Source: Phycisphaerales bacterium
Lineage (GTDB): Bacteria; Planctomycetota; Phycisphaerae; UBA1845; UTPLA1
Reading direction: 5' to 3'
DNA length: 64,000 nucleotides
Assembly: GCA_022360095.1 (NCBI GenBank)
Contig: JAKSDK010000448.1
Span: 62,001 to 126,000 of the forward strand
The translations under genes were made by a program, and so were the position numbers. Under the pieces are notes generated by a model. That model saw only the letters and a list, made by a program, of their open reading frames with translations, made no database searches and had not been told where the DNA came from. Position 1 is the stretch's first letter. Every line of letters starts with the position of its first letter. This document shows positions 1-10,852 of this stretch, piece after piece.

Positions 1-755
1 GCGCCGAATCGCCCTAGCGGCACACGTACCGATTGCGCGTCCCTTGAAACGTCCAAGCGCACCCTCCGAGGAATCGGCTCGGCCAGATGGTGAGACCGCA
101 TGACGGGCAATAATTGCAGATCAAGACTCCTGTCCGAAGCAACGGCCGCGCGAGCCAGAACAAACAACGACTCCTGTGGATATATGACGGGTTTCGCAGG
201 CAAGCTCCATTCACGGTCCGCCTCGCCTTCAAAATAACTGAACCCGCGTATTTTCAGACCTTCCGGCCGCCATTGCAGTTGTTTGAACGTGGTGCCGCAC
301 CATTCCTGGCTCGATGCGGAGAGCTTTTCCGGCAACAAGGACGTTCGATGAAGAAAAACGGTCACCATGTAGCGATAGTTGTAGTTCTCGGTCGGGATCT
401 CCTCCACGATGTTCAACTTGAGAACCGGGATGCTCGACGCCCGTTGGAAAGTGGATTGAGTGGTTGACACGTTTTGCGGACGTTCCGCTTTCACACGCTG
501 TTCAGGATTGAGCCATTCTCGGTTGAGAAGCATGACTCGAACGTAGTGCCGCGGTTTGCCGTAGATCGTGTCAACGGCGTCGTAATAAGACATCTCCGAC
601 AGCCCATCGTCCCATATGGACGACATCGAAAATGATTCGGGATACGAGCCTGTTCGCCGATTCGAAGTCACTCCGGCGACGGACTCCCGTTCCTCACAGC
701 CAGCAACAACGGACACCAATGACATCAAAAAACAGATGGAGATGAAACGCGCCAT
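1..755 (-). CDS. Putative lipoprotein, partial (C-terminus beyond window)
   Basis: The reverse strand is open from an ATG at 755 to the window edge with no stop, giving about 251 residues. The N-terminus is a short positively charged start, a hydrophobic stretch and the lipobox VAGC with Cys20, so the protein is probably lipid-anchored. The rest (for example EEIPTENYNYRYMVTVFLHR) is mixed alpha/beta with no catalytic motif I recognise. It reads as a planctomycete-specific envelope protein of unknown function. It is divergent from dnaG, and the 211-bp gap between them carries the dnaG promoter. The gene being real is fairly secure, because the frame is open over its whole length with a good export signal. 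Its function is not known to me. Confidence 0.72.
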   Translation of the reverse strand, partial: MARFISICFLMSLVSVVAGCEERESVAGVTSNRRTGSYPESFSMSSIWDDGLSEMSYYDAVDTIYGKPRHYVRVMLLNREWLNPEQRVKAERPQNVSTTQSTFQRASSIPVLKLNIVEEIPTENYNYRYMVTVFLHRTSLLPEKLSASSQEWCGTTFKQLQWRPEGLKIRGFSYFEGEADREWSLPAKPVIYPQESLFVLARAAVASDRSLDLQLLPVMRSHHLAEPIPRRVRLDVSRDAQSVRVPLGRFG

Positions 756-824
756 TTTTAACCCCTGATCTTCAGGCTCTACCCTATTATTTGAGCAGTT
801 TTTGAGGTTTTTTTCGCCGATAAT

Positions 825-853
825 TTGCCCATTATCAATATTGGTGTTATATT
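825..853 (+). promoter_or_regulatory. Sigma-70-like promoter for dnaG
   Basis: TTGCCC at 825-830 and TATATT at 848-853 are separated by 17 nt, in an AT-rich patch. A transcript from here would have a leader of about 100 nt. That leader carries a small hairpin (CCCCT 871-875 / AGGGG 881-885) before the GTG start of dnaG at 967. Confidence 0.5.
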
Positions 854-966
854 TAAAGGTCTCTTTATCACCCCTATCCGAGGGGCTTTGGGGCATTTTG
901 GGTAAATAGCTAAGTCGCGCACTGACGTCGAATCGGTTATCAGACCGTATCAACAAGGATGTTCGA

Positions 967-2880
967 GTGATCGGACGGGACTCCGAAGTCGAAACAGAGC
1001 AGATCCGTCAGGCCAGTGATATCCTAGAGGTGGTCTCGTCTTACGTGACGGTGAAGCGGGCAGGCAAGGACTTCAAAGCGCTTTGCCCGTTCCACAACGA
1101 AAAAACACCGTCATTCTACGTCGTGCCGGATAAGCAGATTTTCAAGTGTTTCGGCTGCTCTGCTGGAGGCGATGTCTTCAAGTTTATCCAGTTGAGAGAA
1201 AACGTGGGCTTTCCGGAGGCCCGGGAAATATTGGCGAGTCGAGCAGGCATAACATTGACGGTCCATGGTCCGACGACCTCAGCGGGGTTGAACAAGTCGG
1301 ATTTGGCCCGGGTCAACAATTGGGCCTACCGCTGGTTTCAAAAGCAGTTGCGCGGGCCGGACGCGACATTTGTCCGAAAGTACATCGCAGACCGTGGGAT
1401 CGATGAGGAGTCCGTGGAGCGATTTGCCCTGGGATACGCTCCTCAGGGCTGGGATTCTCTGAGCAACGCAGCGAAGGCGGCCCGGATTCCTGCAGAACTC
1501 CTATTAGCAGCCGGACTTACGAAGAATCGAAGCGACGGTTCGTCGTATGATGCGTTTCGGCACCGCTTGATATTTCCGATTCACGATGCCATGAATCGAA
1601 TCATCGGATTTGGCGGACGCACTTTGGGAGACGACCCGGCGAAGTATTTGAACTCCCCTCAGTCGATGCTCTTTGACAAGAGTCGATGCCTCTACGGCCT
1701 TCACACGGCCAAGGAGGCCTTTGCATCGGAGCACGCCGCCATCGTGGTTGAAGGCTACGTCGATTGCATCCTGGCTCAGCAGTCCGGTTTTCCGCAGACG
1801 GTGGCCACCTTGGGCACTGCGCTGACCGCCGACCATTGCCGGTTGCTTCAAAGATACGTGGATTCGGTCATTCTCGTCTTCGATTCGGACGAGGCGGGAC
1901 GACGAGCGGCGGACCAATCCATGGGCACTTTTCTGGCCGAGAGGCTGGACGTCCGCCTGGCGCACGTCCCAAAAGGGAAAGACCCGGCTGAAATGCTCGT
2001 TTCTCAAGGAGCGGAGTCGTTTCGAGGTGTTTTGACCTCCGCCTCTGACGCGCTAGAATTCAAATGGAATCAAGTAAGACGCCGCTATCAGGATGCGGCG
2101 AGCGGTCCGGACCAGCGGCGAGCGATTGAAGAGTTCCTGTCGCTGATCGCGAGTTCGGCCCATTTCGGAAAGTGTGATCCTATCCAACGGGGGTTGATTC
2201 TCAACCAGGTTGGCAAGCTTTTGGGCCTCTCCAGCGAAGAGGTCAATCGACAACTTCGGATCATTGCGCGGCGGGTGACACCGGCGGCCCATGCGTCGAG
2301 TTCCTTGCCCGAGCCGCGAGAGGCGTCCAAGAAGGCGCCTGACGCAATTGCGATGGTCATGCGCGAGCTGCTGGAAGTTCTGCTGAATGAACCAGGTTAC
2401 TACGACGTGGTGGCCTCGGTGTTCGACGCAGACTTGCTGGCGGATGAGGAATTAGGGGAGATCGCACGAGCCGCCTTGGAAATGGCTCAACAAGACGGAT
2501 GTATCCGTTTGCCCGAGTTGATCAGTCGGTTCGAATCGGCGGACATGTCCCGCCGAATCACGGACCTGCAAATCAGCGGGGAACGGCTTGGTAATTATGA
2601 GGCCAGGGTTGAAGGCGCCGTCGCGCGTCTCCAGTCCCTAAAGGAAGATCGCAGAATCGAAAGTTTGAAGTCACGGGGGGGGCAGGAAACGGCCCTCAAG
2701 GACGAGGAGATTTCCAATTCCGGGAATCCACAAGCGTATGATGACGCCGAAGACGAGCGTACTTGGGCTCGTGCCCTGAGCGATGTGGCCCGGAAGACCA
2801 ATCATTTTGCGGCGCGTAAACATCGGGCGGCCCCGGGAATGACGGGCGCTGAGTTGCGTGGTTCGCAGTTCGCCGGCTGA
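967..2880 (+). CDS. dnaG: DNA primase DnaG
   Basis: DnaG synthesises RNA primers at the replication fork and works with the replicative helicase. The N-terminal CHC2 zinc finger is clear, with ligands C40, H43, C61 and C64 (CPFHNEKTPSF, then CFGC). The catalytic core follows, and the TOPRIM domain shows EGYVDCI near residue 262 and the DSDEAG metal-binding motif near 305. The length of 637 residues is normal for the family. The C-terminal third, which would bind helicase, is weakly conserved, as usual. The start is GTG at 967, preceded by AAGGA. The rpoD gene follows 188 bp downstream on the same strand, the order seen in the bacterial macromolecular-synthesis operon. The usual upstream rpsU is absent here. 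Confidence 0.96.
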   Translation: MIGRDSEVETEQIRQASDILEVVSSYVTVKRAGKDFKALCPFHNEKTPSFYVVPDKQIFKCFGCSAGGDVFKFIQLRENVGFPEAREILASRAGITLTVHGPTTSAGLNKSDLARVNNWAYRWFQKQLRGPDATFVRKYIADRGIDEESVERFALGYAPQGWDSLSNAAKAARIPAELLLAAGLTKNRSDGSSYDAFRHRLIFPIHDAMNRIIGFGGRTLGDDPAKYLNSPQSMLFDKSRCLYGLHTAKEAFASEHAAIVVEGYVDCILAQQSGFPQTVATLGTALTADHCRLLQRYVDSVILVFDSDEAGRRAADQSMGTFLAERLDVRLAHVPKGKDPAEMLVSQGAESFRGVLTSASDALEFKWNQVRRRYQDAASGPDQRRAIEEFLSLIASSAHFGKCDPIQRGLILNQVGKLLGLSSEEVNRQLRIIARRVTPAAHASSSLPEPREASKKAPDAIAMVMRELLEVLLNEPGYYDVVASVFDADLLADEELGEIARAALEMAQQDGCIRLPELISRFESADMSRRITDLQISGERLGNYEARVEGAVARLQSLKEDRRIESLKSRGGQETALKDEEISNSGNPQAYDDAEDERTWARALSDVARKTNHFAARKHRAAPGMTGAELRGSQFAG

Positions 2881-3068
2881 GCCGGCGTCAATGGCTAGGA
2901 GACAACGAACGTAGGAGTAATCGGGACTGTTTCGGACGGGTCAGCGAACCCGGTCCTGGGGTTGAGTTCTCCGCACGACGACGCGGCCTAGAGTCGTCCA
3001 TAACGAACGCATGAAGCCGCAAGAAGCTTCCCCCCTGCTGTAAGGTCCCGGCATTGGAGCCGTAGTAT

Positions 3069-4814
<1,746 letters not shown>

Positions 4815-4843
4815 GAAGAAAAACTCCGCAATCGACCCCCGCA

Positions 4844-4880
4844 CAGCCCTGAGTGTTCGCATGGGCACTCAGGGCTGTTT
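4844..4880 (+). terminator. Intrinsic terminator after rpoD
   Basis: A perfect 12-bp stem (CAGCCCTGAGTG at 4844-4855 with CACTCAGGGCTG at 4866-4877) has a 10-nt loop and one extra A-T pair. It is followed by TTT. The T-run is short, but the stem is strong and lies 30 bp past the rpoD stop. Confidence 0.7.
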
Positions 4881-5222
4881 ACTGAAACAGCCTCGAAAAC
4901 GAAAGCACTGCCCGATAAAGGACATCGCTCAAAGGCCTTTGTTGGGGTCGACATGGACCCGAGTTTGGAGTATCCTAGGGATTCGCGCAGTAGGGAAGGC
5001 TCCGGCCGTCATCCCGGCGATTTTAAATACACGAGCCAAACGCAAATACTAAGGAAAACCGATGCATTGAACGCACGGCTTGGTTTTGGCAGCATGTCTC
5101 ATCGATTCCGGTTTCTGACACCCTTCTATTAAATGCATCGCTTGAACATCCATGTGACAACTGACATGGCCTTGAAGAAAACATGGCCGTCTTCGTCTCC
5201 GCGAACGATTGGGAGAGAGTGA
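4881..5222 (+). promoter_or_regulatory. rpsA upstream region with structured leader
   Basis: No gene is visible in this 342-bp stretch. Just upstream of rpsA it contains a 9-bp inverted repeat (CGATGCATT at 5060-5068 with AATGCATCG at 5132-5140) enclosing about 63 nt. A second hairpin follows (CCATGT at 5150-5155 with ACATGG at 5164-5169). Then come a purine-rich ribosome site (GGGAGAG) and the rpsA ATG. In E. coli S1 represses its own mRNA through leader structure. That this leader does the same is inference. Confidence 0.4.
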
Positions 5223-6962
5223 ATGGAACCGACACATGATTCGGCAAATCAAACCTCGGACACCAGCACCGGCGTTCCTGAGAATGCCGCTTCCGAGATC
5301 GCTCCTGAACGTTCGTCTCCTTCAACGGATCAGACACCTCAGGAACAGTTGCAGAACGCCGCCCCAACGATCAAACCGGAAACAAAGCCACCGGTGCCGG
5401 AGGCCAAGTCGCCAGAGTCATCCGATTTCAGGCCGAAAGCATCCACTCCCGAAGACCTTGTCGCCGCGGTCACGGTTGACCAGGACAGTTCTTTGGACAA
5501 AGCCGTGGAAGAAGCCATGATGGGCATCACGTCTGCCGATCTTTCTGCCGCGGAAGCGACCTCACCCAGCTCAGACGACCCCAAGGTCGACGCCCTCGTC
5601 ACAGGCCGAATTGCCAATGTCGGAACAGAGGATGTACTCATCGACTTCGGCGCAAAAACGCTAGGCGTCATGCCAAGAGCGGAACTCGACCAGGACGAAA
5701 CCTACGAAGTTGGCGCGAATATCGAAGTGCTCGTCATCGGTGAAGACACGCAAGGCGGCCTGATTACCGTGTCTCGAAAAAAAGCCAAGCAAGAGGCGAT
5801 CCTTCGCAACATGAAAGTCGGCATGGTGCTGGAAGGACCGGTCACCGGCATGAACAAAGGCGGGCTCGAAATCACCGTCGAAGGCCTCCGCGGGTTTATC
5901 CCGGCCAGCCAAGTGGATACACAATTCGTAAAAGACATCTCCGACCTGATCGGCACCACCGTCCGTGCCGAAGTCACGAAGTTCGATCTCGAGGACAAGA
6001 ACATCGTCCTATCCCGTCGCAAAGTCCTGGCGCGCGAAGAAACCGCGATGAAGGAAAAGATGTTCACTGAGCTGGAGGTCGGCCAGACCAAACGGGGCAG
6101 GGTCCAGAATCTCGCAGAGTACGGCGCCTTCGTGGACATCGGCGGCATGGACGGCCTGCTTCATATCAGCGATATGAGTTGGGGCCGTGTGCAAAAGCCT
6201 GACGACATCGTCAAAATCGGGGACGAGATCGAAGTCAAGATCATCAAAATCAACCAGGAAAAAAAGAAAATCTCTTTAAGCCTGAAACAGACGCTGCCCA
6301 ATCCGTGGGACGGCGCTGAAACGAAATACAGCGTGGGAACCAAGGTCAAAGGAAATGTCGTCCGGCTGGCCAACTTCGGGGCGTTCGTCGAACTCGAACC
6401 CGGCGTTGACGCCCTTCTTCCGGTCAGTGAGATGAGCTGGACCCGGCGCGTGCGACACCCCAAGGAGATTGTCAAAGAGGGTGATCCGATCGAGGCCTCC
6501 ATCATCGCATTCGAACCCGAGGATAAGAGAATCTCCTTAAGCCTCAAGGCGATGTCCGAAAACCCCTGGTCCACAGCAGCCCAGCGCTACGAAGTGGGAA
6601 CCAAAATCAAGGGCAAGGTGGTTCGCACGACGGATTTCGGGGCTTTCGTCAACCTCGAAGACGGAGTCGACGGGCTGATTCACATCTCTGAGTTGTCGGA
6701 GAACCGTGTCCGAGCCGTCACCGATGTCGTCAAGGTGGGGGAGGAAATCGAAGCTCGCGTGCTGAGTGTCGATTCAGCGGCGAACAAAATTGGCCTGACA
6801 CTGAAAACACCTCCACCTGAGCCGAGTCCGGAAGAGATTGCCCAGGCCGAAGCCGAGCGAGCGAGGATCGAAAAGCGACCTCGAAAGAAACGTCGCGGCG
6901 GCATCACCTTCGGCTGGGATGAAGGACTGTCAGGGCTTGACCCGTCCAAGTTTGCTCAATAA
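5223..6962 (+). CDS. rpsA: 30S ribosomal protein S1
   Basis: S1 binds mRNA on the 30S subunit and helps it load. Five S1/OB-fold motifs are readable, starting near residues 121, 199, 285, 371 and 456. The clearest share the pattern GxVxxxxxFGAFVxLxxGVDGLLHISxMSW. The first two are divergent, as is normal for the ribosome-binding repeats. The first ~115 residues are a low-complexity extension rich in Ser, Thr, Pro, Glu and Ala that is not part of a usual S1. The C-terminus is Arg/Lys-rich (RPRKKRRGG). The ATG at 5223 follows GGGAGAG. The gene stands alone behind a structured leader. Confidence 0.94.
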   Translation: MEPTHDSANQTSDTSTGVPENAASEIAPERSSPSTDQTPQEQLQNAAPTIKPETKPPVPEAKSPESSDFRPKASTPEDLVAAVTVDQDSSLDKAVEEAMMGITSADLSAAEATSPSSDDPKVDALVTGRIANVGTEDVLIDFGAKTLGVMPRAELDQDETYEVGANIEVLVIGEDTQGGLITVSRKKAKQEAILRNMKVGMVLEGPVTGMNKGGLEITVEGLRGFIPASQVDTQFVKDISDLIGTTVRAEVTKFDLEDKNIVLSRRKVLAREETAMKEKMFTELEVGQTKRGRVQNLAEYGAFVDIGGMDGLLHISDMSWGRVQKPDDIVKIGDEIEVKIIKINQEKKKISLSLKQTLPNPWDGAETKYSVGTKVKGNVVRLANFGAFVELEPGVDALLPVSEMSWTRRVRHPKEIVKEGDPIEASIIAFEPEDKRISLSLKAMSENPWSTAAQRYEVGTKIKGKVVRTTDFGAFVNLEDGVDGLIHISELSENRVRAVTDVVKVGEEIEARVLSVDSAANKIGLTLKTPPPEPSPEEIAQAEAERARIEKRPRKKRRGGITFGWDEGLSGLDPSKFAQ

Positions 6963-7111
6963 ATCGCCCCCTTCCGCTTTCACGATCAAACGGACCTGAT
7001 TTGGATTTGCGGAGCAAGATCGACTAAAGTGTCGTGAAGCTGCCGGCTGTCTTATCGAACACTGAATAACGGCGCCGGCTTATCCCTGTTTGGCAAGGAC
7101 GTTACTGATCT

Positions 7112-7693
7112 ATGGCGGAATACGACATTTCACGTGCAACGGGCAAGTGCAGTGTGACAGGACACTCGTTCGAAGAAGGCGATGATTTCTATACGGTCGT
7201 CTTGGAATCGAAAGAAGGGCTGGAGCGACGAGACTATTCACAAGACGCTTGGAAGGGCCCCCCGGAGGGGACGTTGTGTCATTTCAAAACCCGAATGCCG
7301 AAGAAAAATGAACCCAAAAAAACGTTCGTCGACAATGAAGTCCTGATCAATTTCTTCTTGCGGCTCTCGGACACCGAAGAGTCGCTGAAACTTCGGTTTC
7401 GGTTCGTTCTGTCTCTCATCTTGCTACGCAAACGGTTGTTGAAATATGAAAAGACACTGAGAGATGATGATCGCGAATTCTGGGAAATGCGACTCACGCG
7501 GGACAAGAGCATTCATCGCGTGTTCAACCCGTCATTGAACGAAGAAGAAATCGAAGAACTTAGTGCCGAGCTGAATACCGTGCTGCACGGTCATCTGGCA
7601 GAAGAGGTCAAGACCTCCGAACCGTCAGACGAAAACGATTCGGAAACGGCCGGAGAGGTCGTCGCGCCCTCAAGCGAGGGTTCAACGACATGA
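7112..7693 (+). CDS. Conserved planctomycete-type protein of unknown function
   Basis: The 193-residue soluble protein begins with a short Cys-containing segment (CSVTGHSFEEGDDFY) that resembles half of a small metal-binding knuckle, with a second Cys at TLCHFK. A helical, charged middle part follows (RFRFVLSLILLRKRLLKYEK), then an acidic Ser/Glu-rich tail. I do not recognise a defined family. The start at 7112 is preceded by CAAGGACG. Its TGA overlaps the ATG of the next gene (ATGA at 7690-7693), so the two are translationally coupled. With the two envelope genes after it, it forms a probable three-gene operon. The role is unknown. Confidence 0.75.
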   Translation: MAEYDISRATGKCSVTGHSFEEGDDFYTVVLESKEGLERRDYSQDAWKGPPEGTLCHFKTRMPKKNEPKKTFVDNEVLINFFLRLSDTEESLKLRFRFVLSLILLRKRLLKYEKTLRDDDREFWEMRLTRDKSIHRVFNPSLNEEEIEELSAELNTVLHGHLAEEVKTSEPSDENDSETAGEVVAPSSEGSTT

Positions 7694-8589
7694 AATCAAG
7701 GCGAGTAAGCCGCCTATTTTGGGTCTTTCCTGCGGCACTGGGGTGTGGATTCGGATGCCCGCCACCGGGTCCGGATCCAATCAACGACTCGTCGCCGCCC
7801 AATATGCCCCCACGTGAGCTGCGCGAGATCGTCGAAACCATCGATTTCAATGCCTCTCTGCTGGACCGAGTCCTTTCTTCAGGCAATGTTCAGGTCACCG
7901 CTCATTTCACCGACGAGAACGACCGGAAGCACACCTACAATCTGAACGGACGTCTCTTTTTTCAGAAACCGCGAAATTTTCGGCTGGATCTCAGTCCCAG
8001 CCTAGGCGAACAAGTGATGCAAATCGGCTCCAACGAAGAGGACTATTGGCTCTGGGTCGAGCCGGAGCTGAATCAGATGTGGTGGGGTCGTCATCGACAC
8101 GGTGGAAAACCATGCGTGGACAAGATGATGATCCGCCCCGATCAACTTATCTCCACGCTGGGGGTAAGCGGATTGCCGAAAGCGTCAGAATTCCTTCTCG
8201 GCCCGGCTCGAAAACACGGAAAAAACCACGATATCCTGTATTACACCCGATTGCAGGCCGACGGTAAGTTCCTCCTTGAACGGGAATATTGGGTGAGTCG
8301 TTCGTACCCATATCAAATCGTCGGATTCAAGACGCGTGACCGATTCGGCCGCGTCTCGATGAGCGCGCTGATCGATGACTATTGGCCCGTGTGGGAAGCG
8401 GGCCCCATGATCCCTCGCGAGATCAGCATCATCTGGCCGCTGGACGGGGGCAGTTTCACCATGAAGATGAAAAGTCTTCGGGGGTTTCCGGAGGTGAAGT
8501 CAGGCTCCTTTGATCGGCCCACTCGAGACCGTCTGCCCGGTTCCGTCGGCGACAACATCCTTCAAATCGACGCTGATTGCGATCGTTAG
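7690..8589 (+). CDS. LolA-like outer-membrane lipoprotein candidate
   Basis: This 299-residue protein has an N-terminal signal sequence with Cys residues in the right place for lipidation (ALGC around Cys19 or FGC around Cys22). The body, with a stretch such as GRLFFQKPRNFRLDLS, reads like the LolA/LolB-type half-barrel (binding lipoproteins or lipids) or the related DUF4292-like group. That is fold-level resemblance, not a confirmed family. It starts inside the stop codon of the preceding gene and lies just upstream of the RDD protein gene, so all three probably act in the envelope. The alternative is a generic planctomycete lipoprotein. Confidence 0.72.
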   Translation: MKSRRVSRLFWVFPAALGCGFGCPPPGPDPINDSSPPNMPPRELREIVETIDFNASLLDRVLSSGNVQVTAHFTDENDRKHTYNLNGRLFFQKPRNFRLDLSPSLGEQVMQIGSNEEDYWLWVEPELNQMWWGRHRHGGKPCVDKMMIRPDQLISTLGVSGLPKASEFLLGPARKHGKNHDILYYTRLQADGKFLLEREYWVSRSYPYQIVGFKTRDRFGRVSMSALIDDYWPVWEAGPMIPREISIIWPLDGGSFTMKMKSLRGFPEVKSGSFDRPTRDRLPGSVGDNILQIDADCDR

Positions 8590-8626
8590 GGCCGTCGTAA
8601 GATGCTTTCCTAAGCCGAGTCCATTG

Positions 8627-10291
8627 ATGCGAATCTCACACATCATCGCGATGTCAAGTTTGCTTGTCGGAGCGGACACCTTGTCTGCCGCCGACGACTC
8701 GTGGAAAGCAACACGTCTGTGGGTCGCAGGAGGCGACCGTCAGACTTGGGTCGTGGGTGCCTCGGAGTCGAAAGGCGGGACGCTGCCCAGGGTCCACATG
8801 TGGCATACACACGAGAAAGGCATTGACGCCCTTCCCACGTCCTCTTCGCGTTTCTTGCCGCCCATTGACGGAGACCCGGAACGTGTGGGAAGCCATGTCG
8901 ACGGGCTGCGGATTCTTTTTTCGAATCGAGCGACGTGGCATTACTTTCCGAACCGACAGGCCTCGGCAGGGCCCAGCTGGGACGACCATTGTCGTGGGTT
9001 GCCTTTGGCGTGGGCAGGAGATGCCTCCAAACCGGTCTTCTGGGCGCTGGTGGAAACAGCGGACTTGGTCTCGGACGCGAGGAAGACAAGTTCACGACCA
9101 ACGGGCGCCGCGGTGACGGACGGACGAACGGAGGGCCCGCGACTGACGCTTTTTCGAATTCGTCAGGGCTTTTGGGATCGACTGCCCGTGCCGGCCCAAG
9201 CAGAAGCGGGACAAGCGTTCTGGCTTGCGGGCCGTGAAGAAACGGTGTATCTGTTCTGGCAGAGCTCCTCGCATACGATCTTCTTCTCCCGTTTGGACGA
9301 CACGAAGTGGTCCCCGCCGGAAGCCGTTGCGACTGAAAAAGACGTGGTTAGCGGCTGGGCGGGAGCCTATTCTCAGGGGCCCGTATTCGTTGCGGGCCGT
9401 GGAAGTGCGGATCGCATCCAACTTCATGTTTTTCGTCGCGATTCCGAAAGTTGGTCTTATCAGGGAATCGTCCGTGAAGGCAGTGACTATGTCACTTTGG
9501 ATCCCAAGGTTTCCGGCGTCGGCGTTTGCCAGGGCAAGCTCGGCGTTGCTCGAGCCAACGATACGGGCCAGGTCGAATTCGGCAGGGCCGACCTCGACGA
9601 ATCGCCGTTGCTGCGATTCTCACCTCTACCCCGATGGATCGATACGGCGCCGCCTGTGGGGAATTGGACGGATATCGTCGCCATTGTCGCGGCACTTGGC
9701 CTTTTGACACTCGTCTTATTCTATAGACGAGATCAAGTCCACCGACCGGCGGCCGTGCCGCACGGCTTCGTGATTGCTTCGGCCTGGCGTCGCGTCCTGG
9801 CCACCGCCATTGACTTCGTACCGACCATCATCGTCATCAATCTTTGCTCGGACATGATCAACCAGGCGCTCGGACCGTCAGACGATCCTGCCATGCTTGT
9901 GGAGCAGTTGAGTGATCCGGAACGTGTCAAGAAACTCTTGCCGTTGACTTTGCTTTTCTTGTCCGTCTACGGCTTTTGGTGCATGGCCTGGGAACTCCTG
10001 AGCGGTACAACCCTTGGCAAACGCATCTTCGATTGTCGCGTCCTCAGCGTGGACGGCATGGCCCCGACGCCCCGGCAAATCATCGTGCGCAACCTCGCCA
10101 GGATCGTCACGTTTGCACTCGGACCGCCCGGCTTGATGATGACGTTGATGCTAATGCTGATGTTCACGCGCAACCGCCAACGCCTGGGCGATCTGCTTGC
10201 CAACACGATCGTTGTCCAACCTAATCTCTCCTCCGTCCTCCCACAGACCCGATCTCGCGACCGTGACGATTCGTCCGATGACCACTGGTAG
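8627..10291 (+). CDS. RDD-domain membrane protein with secreted N-terminal region
   Basis: I place the start at the ATG at 8627 because it gives a clean signal peptide (MRISHIIAMSSLLVGADTLS). An in-frame ATG at 8510 would overlap the previous gene by 80 bp. The first ~340 residues are an extracytoplasmic region rich in Trp and aromatic residues, plausibly a beta-propeller-like sensor. A membrane span follows near residue 350 (IVAIVAALGLLTLVLFY). The C-terminal ~170 residues are an RDD domain: an Arg near WRRVLATAIDF, an Asp in that helix, and TLGKRIFDCRVL with further membrane helices. The family is tied loosely to transport or stress. It forms an operon with the two genes before it. The substrate is unknown. 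Confidence 0.8.
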   Translation: MRISHIIAMSSLLVGADTLSAADDSWKATRLWVAGGDRQTWVVGASESKGGTLPRVHMWHTHEKGIDALPTSSSRFLPPIDGDPERVGSHVDGLRILFSNRATWHYFPNRQASAGPSWDDHCRGLPLAWAGDASKPVFWALVETADLVSDARKTSSRPTGAAVTDGRTEGPRLTLFRIRQGFWDRLPVPAQAEAGQAFWLAGREETVYLFWQSSSHTIFFSRLDDTKWSPPEAVATEKDVVSGWAGAYSQGPVFVAGRGSADRIQLHVFRRDSESWSYQGIVREGSDYVTLDPKVSGVGVCQGKLGVARANDTGQVEFGRADLDESPLLRFSPLPRWIDTAPPVGNWTDIVAIVAALGLLTLVLFYRRDQVHRPAAVPHGFVIASAWRRVLATAIDFVPTIIVINLCSDMINQALGPSDDPAMLVEQLSDPERVKKLLPLTLLFLSVYGFWCMAWELLSGTTLGKRIFDCRVLSVDGMAPTPRQIIVRNLARIVTFALGPPGLMMTLMLMLMFTRNRQRLGDLLANTIVVQPNLSSVLPQTRSRDRDDSSDDHW

Positions 10292-10317
10292 CATCGCTCA
10301 TATTGGGAAGCGATGCT
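10290..10317. terminator. Shared hairpin at convergent gene ends
   Basis: AGCATCGCT (10290-10298) pairs perfectly with AGCGATGCT (10309-10317) across a 10-nt loop. The stem covers the stop codon of the RDD gene (ending 10291) and reaches the stop of thpR (10298). There is no clear T-run on either strand, so it could serve as a bidirectional end signal only with help. Confidence 0.4.
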
Positions 10318-10849
10318 TGCTCATCGATTCGTAGATCGGGCCTCGCTTCGTCAAGGTCGATTGGTAGAACGTGAGGGATGAGACGTGTTGCGTGCCGGCG
10401 GTGAACTTGGAGACCTGTTCGATCGCTTGTCGAATCTTCGCGGCGTTCTTTGGTGAGCGATTTCGGGCCAGAGTCAGATGGGGCTGAAAGAGCCGGTTCT
10501 CTCTCGAAAAGCCGAGCGACTCCAGGAATTGCTCACAGAGCCCATGGCATCTGGCAAGCTGACCGTCGGGGTCGCGGATACCTGCCCAAACCACTTTGCC
10601 GGCACCGAACATCCCCAGCTCCTCAATAGAGATCACAAAAGAGCGACATTGATCCCTCAGTTCATCCAATGCCTGACTGACGGGAACGACCTGCTGTTCG
10701 CTCACGTCACCGAGGAATTTCAGCGTCAGGTGCATCTTTTCGGGAGCAACCCACCGAAGATCAGGCGTCTGTTGTTGCAGCCTCTGCTGCAATGCGGCGA
10801 GCTTCCGTTTGATCGAATCATCGAGGTCGATGGCGATGAAAGCGCGCAT
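10298..10849 (-). CDS. thpR: RNA 2',3'-cyclic phosphodiesterase (2H family, ThpR/LigT)
   Basis: This 2H phosphoesterase opens 2',3'-cyclic phosphates on RNA; the family is historically named 2'-5' RNA ligase. Both signature HxTL motifs are present: HLTLKFLGDV with H40 and HLTLAR with H124. The length of 183 residues and the N-terminal RAFIAIDL strand match the family. It lies 3 bp after the pfkB-type gene on the same strand with no separate ribosome site visible, so the two are probably cotranscribed and coupled. It ends within 6 bp of the convergent RDD gene. Confidence 0.93.
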   Translation of the reverse strand: MRAFIAIDLDDSIKRKLAALQQRLQQQTPDLRWVAPEKMHLTLKFLGDVSEQQVVPVSQALDELRDQCRSFVISIEELGMFGAGKVVWAGIRDPDGQLARCHGLCEQFLESLGFSRENRLFQPHLTLARNRSPKNAAKIRQAIEQVSKFTAGTQHVSSLTFYQSTLTKRGPIYESMSKHRFPI

Positions 10850-10852
10850 GGC

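Noticed and set aside
8510..8626. Longer start for the RDD protein
   Set aside because: It would overlap the previous gene by 80 bp and hide the signal peptide that begins at 8627.
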